A DNA stretch of 64,000 nucleotides from Methylocystis heyeri (GCF_004802635.2 NZ_CP046052.1:1426001-1490000); one strand, 5' to 3'. Positions 16,773 to 27,645 are shown, counted from the stretch's first letter. The notes: generated by a model not told the origin, from the letters alone. Program-made: numbers and translations.

Positions 16773-17642
16773 ATGGTCAAGAAACCTGTCGAAAAGCAAA
16801 ATAAGCCGACTATTACGATCGCAGCCGAAGAGGCTGATCAACCAGAGGTTGCGCCTGCGTCTACGCAGGGAGCGAGAGTGGACATGAAACCTTCAGTTAT
16901 ACTCGTTGGCGCTGACAAGGGCGGCGTGGGCAAGACCACCATCGCTCGGGCCGTGCTTGATTATCTCAACACCAACAACGTCGTGACGCGCGGCTTCGAC
17001 ACGGAATTCCCGCGTGGCACGCTTCACCGTTTCCATCCCGATCAGACCAGTGTGATCGACCTGACCTCGACGTCCGATCAGATGCGGGTCCTCGACACGC
17101 TGAACACGACTCAGGTGAAGGTGACTGTGATCGACGTGCGCGCGGGAGGGCTCAGCCTCGCCCTGCAGGCGCTCGAAGACACCGGCTTCCTCGACGCCGT
17201 CCATGCCGGCGAGTTCAATTTCCTGATCTTCCACGTCCTGGGCTCGTCCATCGCGTCGCTGGACGAGATCGACGAGATCGCGCCTTTCGTGTCGGACGCC
17301 CATTACTTTCTGGTCAAGAATCACGTCAACGACACCACCTTTTTCGAGTGGGACCCCGTCACCCACGGGAAATATTTCGAAAAGGTGATGACCAGCGGCG
17401 AGCTGACCATCCCCAAGCTCAACGAAATGTCTTACGAGCAGGTCGAAATCGCGGGGGTCCCTTTCTCGACCTTCGTCGCCGATCGCACCGCCGAGGGCGC
17501 TCCCGCGGGACAATCCTTCGTGCTGCGCGGCTATGTCCGCACCTGGCTGGGCAGAATCGCCGAGGAGTTCGACCGCGTTCAGCTCCTGGGGCTGGTGGCT
17601 CCGCGCGACAGCAAGGCCGCGAAAGCCGCCAAAGAAAGATAA
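16773..17642 (+). CDS. ParA/MinD-like P-loop protein
   Basis: The 289-residue protein has a charged N-terminal tail of about 37 residues and then a ParA-type ATPase start: VILVGADKGGVGKTTIARAV, a deviant Walker A box (KGGVGKTT). VTVIDVRAGGLSL corresponds to the Walker A' strand, although the usual Asp-x-x-Pro is altered. It lacks the DNA-binding features of plasmid ParA and has no ParB partner here. Sixty-five bases downstream lies a second, degenerate relative (17708), so the two probably act together. I chose ATG at 16773; the frame upstream is GC-rich shadow sequence. A role in positioning or in envelope regulation is a guess. Confidence 0.75.
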   Translation: MVKKPVEKQNKPTITIAAEEADQPEVAPASTQGARVDMKPSVILVGADKGGVGKTTIARAVLDYLNTNNVVTRGFDTEFPRGTLHRFHPDQTSVIDLTSTSDQMRVLDTLNTTQVKVTVIDVRAGGLSLALQALEDTGFLDAVHAGEFNFLIFHVLGSSIASLDEIDEIAPFVSDAHYFLVKNHVNDTTFFEWDPVTHGKYFEKVMTSGELTIPKLNEMSYEQVEIAGVPFSTFVADRTAEGAPAGQSFVLRGYVRTWLGRIAEEFDRVQLLGLVAPRDSKAAKAAKER

Positions 17643-17707
17643 CTTTCCCGCCACAGCCATTTGAAAGGCGCCGGCGACTGAATTTGGAGCGTCGGCGAGC
17701 AGGTTAG

Positions 17708-18418
17708 ATGGATAGGCGCGCCAACGTCTTTATCGCCTGCTCGCCCTGCGCCAGAGCCGGAGTTTCAACGACCGCCCGGCTCCTGACCGATTATCTCTGC
17801 TTCACCAACGCCGAACCGCTCGGTTTCGACACCGATCCTCTCGAGCCATGCTATGCGCCCTATTTTCCAGACCGGGTGCATGTTCTCGACGCGACGGACA
17901 TCAAGGGGCAGATCGCTCTTTTCGACGGACTGCTCGCAAACCAGGACCGGGCCAAGATCGTAGACGTCTGGCACCGGTCCTATTTGCGTTTCTTTGAAAC
18001 CGTGCAGGACATAGGCTTCATCGACGAAGCCCATCGCCAGGGAATCGAACCAATATTGCTCTATCATGCGGACGCCAGCCGCAACTCGCTGGAGGGCGTG
18101 CTGGCGCTACGCAAATTTTGGCCGGATATGGCGATCATGCTGGTGCACAACGAAGGGGCGCGTCCTCTCGAGCCGGATGAAGCGGAAATATTTCAGCGCT
18201 ACCCCGTGCAAGGCAAGTTCGTCATTCCGTCCCTGCCGATCCCGGTTGCGCGCAGCCTTGCCGATTCCAGCGTGTCCCTGCAGAGTTTTCTGCGCTCGCC
18301 GCCCCAGGAAATGTCGATCGTAGTGCGCGCCTCGCTAAAGGCCTGGGTTTCGTCGATTTTCGCCCAGTTCCAAAGCTTCGAGCTGCGCCGGCGACTGGAA
18401 TCCAGCCCCTATCTCTGA
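17708..18418 (+). CDS. Degenerate ParA-like protein without Walker lysine
   Basis: This 236-residue protein follows the layout of the preceding ParA-like gene: an N-terminal strand then CSPCARAGVSTTARLLTDYL, which lines up with a Walker A loop but lacks both lysines (KGGVGKTT has become ARAGVSTT), then a GFDTDPLEP strand matching the GFDTEFPRG of its neighbour. ATP hydrolysis looks unlikely, so it may be a regulatory or structural partner. It also contains IVDVWHRSYLRFFE and IEPILLYHADAS. No membrane segment is visible. Function unknown; the paired arrangement is the best clue. Confidence 0.65.
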   Translation: MDRRANVFIACSPCARAGVSTTARLLTDYLCFTNAEPLGFDTDPLEPCYAPYFPDRVHVLDATDIKGQIALFDGLLANQDRAKIVDVWHRSYLRFFETVQDIGFIDEAHRQGIEPILLYHADASRNSLEGVLALRKFWPDMAIMLVHNEGARPLEPDEAEIFQRYPVQGKFVIPSLPIPVARSLADSSVSLQSFLRSPPQEMSIVVRASLKAWVSSIFAQFQSFELRRRLESSPYL

Positions 18419-18595
18419 TTTCGGCGAACTTTTGTGATCCGCGCCGACTCCGCTAAGATGATTCCGGCGGACATCTCCCAACAATGCAGAAAGAGGAAGG
18501 CGCGCTGATTTTCCGCCGATCCGCGCGCATGATTCTTGCTGCTGCAGTCTGGCCCCGACGCCCCCTTTGTCCGCGCCACCTCGAGAGGATTCGCC

Positions 18596-19645
18596 ATGGA
18601 GCGCCGCAAGCTTGGACGGACAGGAATTTCCGTTTCCGCCATTTGCCTCGGCACTATGACCTTCGGCCAGCAGAACACGGAAGCGGAGGGCCATGAGCAG
18701 CTCGATTACGCTCTCGACCGCGGCATAAATTTCATCGACACCGCCGAGATGTATTCGATCCCGCCACGCCGTGAGACCCAGGGCTCGACCGAGCGCATCA
18801 TCGGCTCCTGGCTCAAGGCCAGAAAGAACCGCGACAAGGTGATTCTCGCGACCAAGGTCTCGGGTCGCGCCGAAATGAACTGGCTGCGAGAAAACAACGA
18901 ACCCACGCGACTCGACCGCAAGAACATCCATTATGCCGTGGAGCAATCGCTGAAGCGCCTGCAAACCGATTACATCGACCTCTATCAGTTGCACTGGCCC
19001 GACCGCTCGGTTCCCTTGTTCGGCTCCGGCGGCACGACCTGGCGCCACCCGAGCGTCCGGACCGAAGTGGACATCGAGGAAACGCTTGAGGCGCTGGACG
19101 AACTCGTGAAGGCGGGCAAAGTGCGCCATGTCGGCCTTTCCAACGAAACGCCGTGGGGCGTCGCCCGTTTTCTGCGCGCCGCCGAGCTCGGCCATGGACC
19201 GCGCGTCGCCTCGATCCAGAACGCTTATCATTTCCTGAACCGCACGTTCGAAATGGGTCTGGCCGAATTCGCCTATCGCGATCAGGTCGGCTTGCTGGCC
19301 TATTCGCCGCTGGCGCAAGGCTATCTCACCGGCAAATATCAGCGCGGCGCAAGACCGCCGGGCGCGCGGACGACCCTGTTCGAGCGCGGCCAGAGATATG
19401 AGACGCCGGGGGTAGAACAGGCGATCGACCAATATCTTGCGCTCGCCCGCGAGCTCGGGCTCGATCCGGCGCAATTCGCCATCGCCTTCGTGACTTCTCG
19501 GCCCTTTGTGACCTCGAACATCATCGGCGCCACCACGATGCGGCAACTCGTGAGCGACATCGATTCGGTCAATGTGAGGATCACGCCGGAGATCGAAGCG
19601 CGCATCGACGCCATCCACCAGATTCACAGCAATCCGGCGCCGTGA
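18596..19645 (+). CDS. tas: Aldo/keto reductase of the Tas type
   Basis: The 349-residue protein is very close in layout to E. coli Tas: MERRKLGRTGISVSAICLGT, FIDTAEMYSIPPRRETQG (catalytic Asp and Tyr), DRKNIHYAVEQSLKRLQTDY, IDLYQLHWPDR (catalytic His), GLSNETPWGV, and near the end IGATTMRQL. It is an NADPH-dependent oxidoreductase of the TIM-barrel AKR family; the physiological substrate of Tas is not known. The ATG at 18596 follows a GAGAGGA ribosome binding site; the frame to 18536 adds 20 unrelated residues. The gene stands alone. Confidence 0.92.
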   Translation: MERRKLGRTGISVSAICLGTMTFGQQNTEAEGHEQLDYALDRGINFIDTAEMYSIPPRRETQGSTERIIGSWLKARKNRDKVILATKVSGRAEMNWLRENNEPTRLDRKNIHYAVEQSLKRLQTDYIDLYQLHWPDRSVPLFGSGGTTWRHPSVRTEVDIEETLEALDELVKAGKVRHVGLSNETPWGVARFLRAAELGHGPRVASIQNAYHFLNRTFEMGLAEFAYRDQVGLLAYSPLAQGYLTGKYQRGARPPGARTTLFERGQRYETPGVEQAIDQYLALARELGLDPAQFAIAFVTSRPFVTSNIIGATTMRQLVSDIDSVNVRITPEIEARIDAIHQIHSNPAP

Positions 19646-19716
19646 TCGAAGGGCGTGGGGATTTCGGCGCAATTCCCGATTGCTTCGCTACGCTCGGGAA
19701 CGAAGCCTCCGCTGTT

Positions 19717-20361
19717 TCAGGCGTGGCCGGCCGAGGATGACAGGCTGGCGAGGTCGATGCCGAGAGAGCGCAAAGCGCGCAGATATTTGGTGTCGAGGTC
19801 GTGGTCGAACAGAATCCCCGGATCGGCCGGGCAGTGCAGCCAGCCGTTGTGCTGGATTTCATTTTCGAGCTGCCCGGCGTCCCAGCAAGCGTAGCCCAGA
19901 GCGAGCACGGCGCGGTCCGGTCCATTGCCGGCGGCGATCGCGCGCAGGATGTCGACCGTAGCCGTGAGCGAGACGCCGTCGTCGATCGGCAGGGTCGAAT
20001 TGTCCAGGAAGAAATCCGCCGAATGCAGGACGAACCCGCGGTCGGTCTGGACCGGTCCGCCGGACAGCACCTGAACTTCCTTGGCCGCGGCAGGCAGGCT
20101 GATGCGCTCCTTGGGAGCGATGACTTTCAGCTGCTCCAGAAGGTCGGGAAAATTGCGCACGCGCGCCGGCTTGTTGAGCATGATGCCCATCGCTCCGTCG
20201 GCGGAATGCGCACAGATATAGACGACGGAACGCGCGAAACGTTCATCCTCCATCCCGGGCATGGCGACGAGCATCTGCCCTTCGAGAAATCGGTGCTCGC
20301 GCAATTCCGTGTTTTCCGGTGAGCCGGTCGCGGAACCTTGCTTCTTTTGGGGCTCGCTCAT
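19717..20361 (-). CDS. YqgE/AlgH family protein
   Basis: The 214-residue protein has the family's hallmarks: [47 protein letters not shown], and [16 protein letters not shown] with NGWL. The family (UPF0301) is widespread and of unknown biochemical role; an old link to alginate regulation in Pseudomonas gave the name AlgH. It has an N-terminal hydrophilic tail of about 24 residues and no signal peptide. It is divergent from the DsbD-like gene, a common neighbour pairing in Hyphomicrobiales. Confidence 0.92.
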   Translation of the reverse strand: MSEPQKKQGSATGSPENTELREHRFLEGQMLVAMPGMEDERFARSVVYICAHSADGAMGIMLNKPARVRNFPDLLEQLKVIAPKERISLPAAAKEVQVLSGGPVQTDRGFVLHSADFFLDNSTLPIDDGVSLTATVDILRAIAAGNGPDRAVLALGYACWDAGQLENEIQHNGWLHCPADPGILFDHDLDTKYLRALRSLGIDLASLSSSAGHA

Positions 20362-20448
20362 AGGGTCATGCTACGCCCGCCGCCTTTCAATCTCAAGGGT
20401 TCTCTAAAACCGCGGCAGCCCAACCCGGAAATTTATCAGGGCCTTTGA

Positions 20449-21273
20449 ATGGTCAAACAATTCCGTTTTCGCTGGTTCCGCCGTCTCGCTTTCGCCGGCG
20501 CCCTGTTCGGCGCGGGCGCGGCGCATGGCGCTTCCCCTTTCGCTTCCGACGCGGCGAACTCCGAGTTTTCATCCGCCCGCCTGATCGCGGGGGAGCCCGC
20601 CAAAGACGGAACCTATCTCGTCGCGCTGGAGATCGACCTCAAGCCGAAGGCGCTGACATATTGGCGCCAACCCGGCGAGGCCGGCGTCCCGCCCCGGTTC
20701 GATTTCAAGCGTTCGCAAAACGTCGATTCTGTCGAACCCCTCTACCCCGCGCCGAAACGTATAGAGGAAGCCGGGAGCATCGTCGCCGGCTATGATTCGA
20801 AGGTCGTATTTCCGCTGCGGGTGAAGCCGCGCAATCCTGAGGCGCCGGTGGTTCTGGAGCTGTCGCTCGACTATGCGGCCTGCGACAGGATATGCCTGCC
20901 GACCAAAGCCCGGCTTGCCCTCGCCCTGCCGCAGAGCGGCGCCTCGCCCTTCCTTGCGGACATAGCGGCGGCGCTGGCGAAAGTCCCTCGAAAACTCACG
21001 GCCGGTGAGGCCAAAGCGCTGCTCGGCCTGTCGCGCCGCCCGGGGGAAAGCCTTTCCTGGCGGCTGGAATATCTCGGCAAGGACAGTGCCCGCGAGATTT
21101 TCGCCGAGGCGCCCGAACCGCTCTATCTCGAAGCGGCGCCCTCGACGGACGGCAAGGCTTTCGAGCTGACGCTCTCGACCAACGGAACGGTCGCTGCGCC
21201 GAAAGCGGTCGCCGCGACCCTGACCGTAGTCACGGACAAGGGGGCTTTCGAAGCCCCCTTGGAGCTGAAATAA
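20449..21273 (+). CDS. Secreted DsbD N-terminal-domain protein
   Basis: The 274-residue protein has a signal peptide (FRWFRRLAFAGALFGAGAAHG|ASPF) and then the immunoglobulin-like DsbD-alpha/DsbC N-terminal domain: SARLIAGEPAKDGTYLVALEI, TYWRQPGEAGVPP and LDYAACDRICLP. The two cysteines in AACDRIC are the redox pair of this domain. It has no membrane or thioredoxin part, so it is only the periplasmic module of a DsbD-type thiol reductase system. It might accept electrons from a separate CcdA-like membrane protein, not seen here. Confidence 0.85.
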   Translation: MVKQFRFRWFRRLAFAGALFGAGAAHGASPFASDAANSEFSSARLIAGEPAKDGTYLVALEIDLKPKALTYWRQPGEAGVPPRFDFKRSQNVDSVEPLYPAPKRIEEAGSIVAGYDSKVVFPLRVKPRNPEAPVVLELSLDYAACDRICLPTKARLALALPQSGASPFLADIAAALAKVPRKLTAGEAKALLGLSRRPGESLSWRLEYLGKDSAREIFAEAPEPLYLEAAPSTDGKAFELTLSTNGTVAAPKAVAATLTVVTDKGAFEAPLELK

Positions 21274-21282
21274 GCGGGAGCT

Positions 21283-22203
21283 TTACGCGAACATCGCCGC
21301 CGGACGCTCGATCAGGCGTTTGAAGGCGGCGAGAAGATCGGCGCCCAGCGCTCCGTCTATCGCCCGATGATCGCATGAGAGCGTCACGGTCATCATGGTG
21401 GCGACGGCGGGGGCGCCGTTTCTCACCACCACGCGCTGCTCGCCCTGGCCGACGGCGAGAATGCTGGATTGCGGCGGGTTGATGATCGCGGTGAAATTCC
21501 TGATCCCGAACATGCCGAGATTTGAGACCGAGCTGACGCCGCCTTCATATTCGGCCGGCTTGAGGCGACGGTCCTTCGCCCTGGCGGAAAGCTCCCTGAT
21601 CTCGATCGAGATTTCGCGCACGCTCTTCGCCTCGGCGTTGCGAATGATCGGCGTCACCAGCCCGCCGGGAATAGAGACGGCGACGCCGATGTCGCTCGTC
21701 CTGTGCCGCAGCATCGCCTCGGGCGTATAGGTGACATTGGCGTCCGGCACGCTCTGCAGCGCCATGGCGAATGCCTTCACGATGAAGTCGTTCACCGAGG
21801 CCTTCCATGCCGGCTTGCCGTCAGCCCCCTGCGGCGCCGCGGAATTGAAATCCTCGCGCAGGCGCAACAATGCGTCGATCTCGCAATCGCAGGTCAGATA
21901 GAAATGCGGAATGCTCTGCGCGGCCTCGGTCAGGCGGCGCGCAATGGCCTTGCGCATCGAATCGTGGGGGATCTGTTCATAGCCGCCGTCGGGGAACGTC
22001 TTCTGCGGCGCGAGCGCGGCCTTCGCGCCGGCGCCTTGCTGCGAAGCGCGCCCTGAAGCCATGGCCGCCTGCACGTCGCGCTCGATCACGCGGCCGTGAG
22101 GTCCCGACCCCTTCAACGCGCCAATGTCGAGCCCCGCCTCTCTCGCGAGCCTGCGCGCGAGAGGCGATGCGAATATGCGGGCGGTTTCAATCGCTGTCGT
22201 CAT
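21283..22203 (-). CDS. pdhC: Pyruvate dehydrogenase E2 (dihydrolipoamide acetyltransferase) lacking a lipoyl domain
   Basis: At 306 residues this E2 is about 120 shorter than usual. It starts with the peripheral-subunit-binding domain (FASPLARRLAREAGLDIGAL, then GRVIERDV, about residues 11-45), a short linker, and the catalytic domain with SDIGVAVSIPGGLVTPIIR, SNLGMFGIRNFTAIINPPQ and the active-site CDHRAIDG. The lipoyl domain normally at the N-terminus is missing; there is none in the upstream frame. The E1-beta gene of the same cluster carries one, which may serve the whole complex. It transfers acetyl groups from lipoate to CoA. Confidence 0.93.
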   Translation of the reverse strand: MTTAIETARIFASPLARRLAREAGLDIGALKGSGPHGRVIERDVQAAMASGRASQQGAGAKAALAPQKTFPDGGYEQIPHDSMRKAIARRLTEAAQSIPHFYLTCDCEIDALLRLREDFNSAAPQGADGKPAWKASVNDFIVKAFAMALQSVPDANVTYTPEAMLRHRTSDIGVAVSIPGGLVTPIIRNAEAKSVREISIEIRELSARAKDRRLKPAEYEGGVSSVSNLGMFGIRNFTAIINPPQSSILAVGQGEQRVVVRNGAPAVATMMTVTLSCDHRAIDGALGADLLAAFKRLIERPAAMFA

Positions 22204-22252
22204 CAGCGCGTTCCTTCAAAAGGGCGTGCAGGCTGTCGGATCGGGCGCGCGC

Positions 22253-22447
22253 CTACTGCCCGCCCGCGGTCGCGCCTCCCGCCAAGCCGAACAATGCCCG
22301 CATCAGATCCACCGCAAATTCCCGGTCCTGGGAAAAGACCATGAATGCCGCCATCGCCGCGCCGAGCGCTGCGCCCGCCGCCAACAGAATATTTCTGCGC
22401 TGCGCGGGTTTTGCCGCAGTTTTCTCGTTTCTCGGCGAGTCGGCCAT
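22253..22447 (-). CDS. Small single-pass membrane protein between pdhB and pdhC
   Basis: This 64-residue frame starts six bases after the pdhB stop and ends 49 bases before pdhC. It has a basic N-terminus (MADSPRNEKTAAKPAQRR), one hydrophobic helix (ILLAAGAALGAAMAAFMVF) and a short tail. Its position in the operon, same strand and close spacing support expression. No family recognised. It could anchor or escort the complex, but that is only a guess. Confidence 0.5.
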   Translation of the reverse strand: MADSPRNEKTAAKPAQRRNILLAAGAALGAAMAAFMVFSQDREFAVDLMRALFGLAGGATAGGQ

Positions 22448-22453
22448 TTGAAC

Positions 22454-23830
<1,377 letters not shown>

Positions 23831-23879
23831 CGTCTCCAACCCCGCAGCCTGCGAAAACGCTTCGATTCTTCGCTCATGT

Positions 23880-24887
23880 TCAAGCCAGAACGTCGGTCCA
23901 CAATTCGCTCGGGTCCGGCTCGCGGTCCTGCGATGCGAAATCCGCGGCCTCCGCGACGACCTTGCGAATGTCGGCGTCTATTTTTTTCAGTTCGTCCTCG
24001 CCGAGGCCGCCGGCGAGCATCCGGACCCGCACCTGCTCGATAGGATCATGCTCTTCGCGCATCCTCGTGACTTCTTCCTTCGAGCGGTATTTGGCGGGGT
24101 CCGACATGGAGTGGCCGCGATAGCGGTAGGTTTGCGCCTCGATCAGATAAGGCCCCTTGCCGCTGCGGCACCATTCCATAGCTTCTGCGGCGGCTTCGCG
24201 GACGGCGCGCACATCCATGCCGTCGATCTGGACGCCGGGGATGTTGAAGGCGACGCCGCGCTTGGCGAAATCGGACTGCGCAGAGGAACGCGCTACCGAC
24301 GTGCCCATGGCGTAGCGATTGTTCTCGACGATGAAGACGACTGGAAGGCGCCAGAGCTCGGCCATGTTGAAGCTCTCGTAGACCTGCCCCTGGTTGGCGG
24401 CGCCGTCGCCGAAGAAAGTCAGAGAAACCCGATCCTGACGACGATAATTGTTGGCGAAAGCAAGCCCCGCGCCGAGCGGCGCGGGAGCGCCGACGATGCC
24501 GTGGCCGCCGAAGAAATTCTTCTGCGGCGAGAACATGTGCATCGAGCCGCCCTTGCCCTTGGAGACGCCGCCGCGGCGCCCCGTCAGCTCCGCCATCACG
24601 GCCCTCGGCTCCAGGCCGCAGGCGAGCATGTGGCCGTGGTCGCGGTATCCGGTGATGAACTGGTCCCCTTCGCGCGACGCCAATTTTACGCCGACGACGA
24701 CGGCCTCCTGACCGATGTAAAGGTGGCAGAAACCGGCGATGAGGCCCATGCCGTACATTTGGCCGGCTTTTTCCTCGAAGCGCCGGATCAGGAGCATTTC
24801 CCGATACGCCGCGCGCTCCTCGTCCATCGTAAAGAGCTGCGGCGCCTTCCGCTCAGCAGGAGCGCTCGTTTCGACCTGTTCCGTCAT
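23880..24887 (-). CDS. pdhA: Pyruvate dehydrogenase E1 alpha subunit
   Basis: The 335-residue subunit shows the thiamine diphosphate motif [14 protein letters not shown]...IVENN, plus [24 protein letters not shown] and the phosphorylation-loop-like [19 protein letters not shown]. It binds TPP with PdhB and decarboxylates pyruvate. ATG at 24887 follows AAGGA at good distance; the frame further upstream to 25079 is not PdhA-like. First gene of the pdhA-pdhB-small ORF-pdhC set; 49 bases separate it from pdhB. Confidence 0.96.
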   Translation of the reverse strand: MTEQVETSAPAERKAPQLFTMDEERAAYREMLLIRRFEEKAGQMYGMGLIAGFCHLYIGQEAVVVGVKLASREGDQFITGYRDHGHMLACGLEPRAVMAELTGRRGGVSKGKGGSMHMFSPQKNFFGGHGIVGAPAPLGAGLAFANNYRRQDRVSLTFFGDGAANQGQVYESFNMAELWRLPVVFIVENNRYAMGTSVARSSAQSDFAKRGVAFNIPGVQIDGMDVRAVREAAAEAMEWCRSGKGPYLIEAQTYRYRGHSMSDPAKYRSKEEVTRMREEHDPIEQVRVRMLAGGLGEDELKKIDADIRKVVAEAADFASQDREPDPSELWTDVLA

Positions 24888-25005
24888 GTCCGCCGTCCTT
24901 TGGCCGCAAAGCCGAGCGGCTCTTGCGATAAGCATGCGCCACTTCCAGCATAACCGAAACCGCAGTTGAAAACGAGCGCTCCCCGTCTGGAAAACGGCCG
25001 ATGCG

Positions 25006-25782
25006 TCAACGCTGTTCTTCCTGCGTCTGCAGTTCTTCGCCGAATTGTTTGATCCGACGTGCGTTGAAGCCAAAATCATGCCGCCCGTGTCGTGAGGCCG
25101 CGCGCACGTCGATGCGCGTCTGGCCGGCGAGCGGCCTTACCCGAACGGCGACGTCTTCGTCGGTTCCCAGAATCAACGTCCGATCCAGGAAATCGATATG
25201 GGCGTCCCCCGAACGGGCGCTGGCCGGCCGCTGCTCGACCACCCGCCAGCCTCTCGCCGCGGCGGCTTTGAGCGCGAGCGCCACGGCCTCGTCCAGATCG
25301 ACGTCGATGACGACAGGCTTTACGTCGGGATAAGCGGCGGCCTGCTCGCTGCGTTCCGCGGCGGTGGGGTTGGGCGGCGAATACCCCCCTCTCGCCTTCA
25401 GCGCCTGATGCGAATGCGAAAAATCCGGAGGATCGTCGACATCGGTCGAAATATCGGAAAGAACCGGCAGGCGAAGCGCTTCCACCGCCAGATATGAGGG
25501 CCAGGCCAGGGTGAGGGCCGCAAACAGGAAGCCGTATATTGCGGCGCCGACGCCGCGGCCGCCCCATCGCCAGATGCTGACGCATGCGACGCTGAACAAG
25601 AAAACCGCGCCGAGAGCGACCGCGATGACGACCCCGAAACAGGCCAGCGCGGCGCCGGCGTCCAATTTGTGAAGGCGAGCGAGAGCGACGATGAGCGCAG
25701 CCGCAGCAGCCGCCAATAACCCCAGGCGTCTGCTCCAGATGGCTGCCCGCGAGACGGGCTCCGGTGGAAGATGGCGGCGCAT
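25006..25782 (-). CDS. DUF1499 membrane protein
   Basis: The 258-residue protein has three hydrophobic segments in the N-terminal half (LGLLAAAAAALIVALARL, LACFGVVIAVALGAVFLF, AAIYGFLFAALTLAWPSYL) and a C-terminal soluble domain with DVDDPPDF, YSPPNP, DVKPVVIDVDLDEAVALAL and RGWRVVEQ, the DUF1499 pattern. DUF1499 function is unknown. I chose ATG at 25782 because GGAA lies eight bases upstream; TTG at 25812 would add ten residues but lacks a nearby ribosome binding site. Confidence 0.8.
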   Translation of the reverse strand: MRRHLPPEPVSRAAIWSRRLGLLAAAAAALIVALARLHKLDAGAALACFGVVIAVALGAVFLFSVACVSIWRWGGRGVGAAIYGFLFAALTLAWPSYLAVEALRLPVLSDISTDVDDPPDFSHSHQALKARGGYSPPNPTAAERSEQAAAYPDVKPVVIDVDLDEAVALALKAAAARGWRVVEQRPASARSGDAHIDFLDRTLILGTDEDVAVRVRPLAGQTRIDVRAASRHGRHDFGFNARRIKQFGEELQTQEEQR

Positions 25783-25966
25783 CGGGCGAAATTCCAAGCG
25801 AAGATCGGACAATATCGCGCGGCCCGCGCTCCCGTAAAGCTCTGCGAAGCTGAATGATCCGCGCCGCGCCGGACGCGCCGTGATTAACGCGGCCTTAACC
25901 CGATGGCGGGAAATTGGCCGCGCGGATTAATTCCCGCTTAACTGCGTAACAGAGTAGAGTGCAGCC

Positions 25967-26173
25967 ATGCCGCAACAGTTCGTCACCGAGTTTCAGGAGT
26001 TGTCCCCCGAAAGCCCCGAGCACGATCTGATGGCTCGGCTCTATCGCGAAATCGGCCTCTCCGCCGTCGCCGCCGCTCTCGGCATCCTCAATTCGCCTCA
26101 GGATGAAGATCGCGAGCGCGCTCGGGAATTCCAAACTCCCGCATTTCTGACGGAAGAAAGCCTCGCGGCCTAA
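25967..26173 (+). CDS. Small hypothetical protein, 68 residues
   Basis: MPQQFVTEFQELSPESPEHD begins a short, charged, soluble protein with a central amphipathic helix (LMARLYREIGLSAVAAALGI). It has no known domain. The ribosome binding site is weak, but the ORF has proper codon bias and is followed 50 bases later by a good intrinsic terminator on the same strand, which supports its being transcribed. Confidence 0.5.
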   Translation: MPQQFVTEFQELSPESPEHDLMARLYREIGLSAVAAALGILNSPQDEDRERAREFQTPAFLTEESLAA

Positions 26174-26225
26174 AAATCCGAGAACGCGAGGCGAAGCCCT
26201 TTCGCCCGCATAGAGGTCTTGCCCC

Positions 26226-26272
26226 GGCGAGTCCGCGCTTCGACCTGCAAGCGCCGGGCTCGCCCTTTTTTT
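26226..26272 (+). terminator. Intrinsic terminator after the 68-residue gene
   Basis: GGCGAG and GCGCTT pair with AAGCGC and CTCGCC across an eight-base loop, with a small internal bulge, and seven T residues follow (26266-26272). Confidence 0.7.
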
Positions 26273-26373
26273 CAAGCAAGTCCATCAGGATTTATCGCCG
26301 CCGGCATTTCGACGCTTGCGTCGCGCAGAAAAAAGTTCGAATCCCCGGGCGATATTCCCGCAGAGGACTCCCA

Positions 26374-27645
26374 ATGATTTTTCATAAGATCCGGGGCATG
26401 CGCCGATCCCTCTTTCTCACCGGATTCGGCGCGCTTCTCGCCGCGGTCGTCTTCATCGGCGCCGCCGCGCAGGCTGCGGAAATCTACGCGTGGACCCAGT
26501 TTACCGGCGAAGGCCTCGAAGCCCGCGTCGTCACCAGCGAAGCGGCCTGCCCAAAGGCCGCGATCGACGGAAGCGACGCTCAAATGAACATCCGCGCGAG
26601 GCCGAACGGCGATTTCCCCGCGCTGGTCTGTTCGCTGGCGATCCCCAAGAACGCACGCGAAGCCTCGATCAACGGGCGGCCGCTGGCGCTGCCGCCGCCC
26701 CGCGCCCAAAAAATCCTGCTGATCGGAGACACCGGCTGCCGGCTCCAGATGATGATGCTGCAGGCGTGCAACTTCATCAAGGACTGGCCCTTCCGTCTTG
26801 CAGCCGATACCGCCGCCGAAATGGCCCCGGATCTCGTGATCCATGTCGGCGATCTGGTCTATCGCGAGCGCGCCTGCCCGGATTCCAACAAGGGCTGCGC
26901 CGGGTCTCCTTATGGCGATAACTGGGACACATGGAAGGCGGATGTGTTCGAACCCGGCCGCGCCCTGCTCTCCGCCGCGCCGTGGGTGTTCATACGCGGC
27001 AACCATGAGGACTGCGACCGCTCCCGCGCCGGCTGGAATCGCTTCGCCAGCCCGCTGCCCTTTACCGAGGGAACATGCAGCCGGCAGGAACCTCCCTATC
27101 TCGTCGATCTCGGCGGGATCGCCCTCGCCGTGCTCGACGTGACGCAGGCCGAGGACCGCGCCGTGAACGACGCGCTCGCGCCTCTGTTCCGCCAGCAATT
27201 CGTCTCTCTCGCAAAGACCGAGGCCCCGCTGTGGATCGCGATGCACAAGCCGATCTACGCCTCGGTGCGGATCAAGGACGGCGTCAATGTCGGCGTCAAC
27301 AAGACGCTCGCCGCAGCGACCCGCGGCGCCGTCCCGGCCAATGCGCAACTGCTGCTCTCCGGCCACATCCACACATTCCAGGCGATGAGCTATTCGAGCG
27401 ATCTTCCTGCGCAGATCGTCGCAGGACACGGCGGAACGACGCTCGATAGATTCACGCCGGAGAAGCTCGACGGCGTGGCGATGGACGACGCCAAGGTCGA
27501 AAAGGGAATCGGCCTCAACAATCGGTTCGGATTCGCAACGCTGGAGCGGCGCGACGACGAATGGCTGCTCACCTCCTTCGGCGTCCATGGCGAACAGCTC
27601 GCCCGCTGCCATTTGCGCGGCAAAAAACTGGATTGCGAGCCGTAA
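26374..27645 (+). CDS. Secreted metallophosphoesterase
   Basis: The 423-residue protein has an N-terminal signal peptide (MRRSLFLTGFGALLAAVVFIG, then AAAQAAE). The calcineurin-like metal-binding motifs appear in order: LLIGDTGCR, VIHVGDLVYRE, VFIRGNHEDC, AMHKPIY and LSGHIHTF, giving the two-metal site. It should hydrolyse phosphate esters in the periplasm. An AGAGGA ribosome binding site lies six bases before the ATG at 26374. It is transcribed alone, convergent with tuf; the palindromic repeat at 27701 lies between. Confidence 0.88.
   Translation: MIFHKIRGMRRSLFLTGFGALLAAVVFIGAAAQAAEIYAWTQFTGEGLEARVVTSEAACPKAAIDGSDAQMNIRARPNGDFPALVCSLAIPKNAREASINGRPLALPPPRAQKILLIGDTGCRLQMMMLQACNFIKDWPFRLAADTAAEMAPDLVIHVGDLVYRERACPDSNKGCAGSPYGDNWDTWKADVFEPGRALLSAAPWVFIRGNHEDCDRSRAGWNRFASPLPFTEGTCSRQEPPYLVDLGGIALAVLDVTQAEDRAVNDALAPLFRQQFVSLAKTEAPLWIAMHKPIYASVRIKDGVNVGVNKTLAAATRGAVPANAQLLLSGHIHTFQAMSYSSDLPAQIVAGHGGTTLDRFTPEKLDGVAMDDAKVEKGIGLNNRFGFATLERRDDEWLLTSFGVHGEQLARCHLRGKKLDCEP

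Noticed and set aside
19655-19716. ATTGCTTCGCTACGCTCG sequence resembling half of the REP-like element
   Set aside because: Only a partial match without the GTCATCGCGA arm, so not listed as a full repeat copy.
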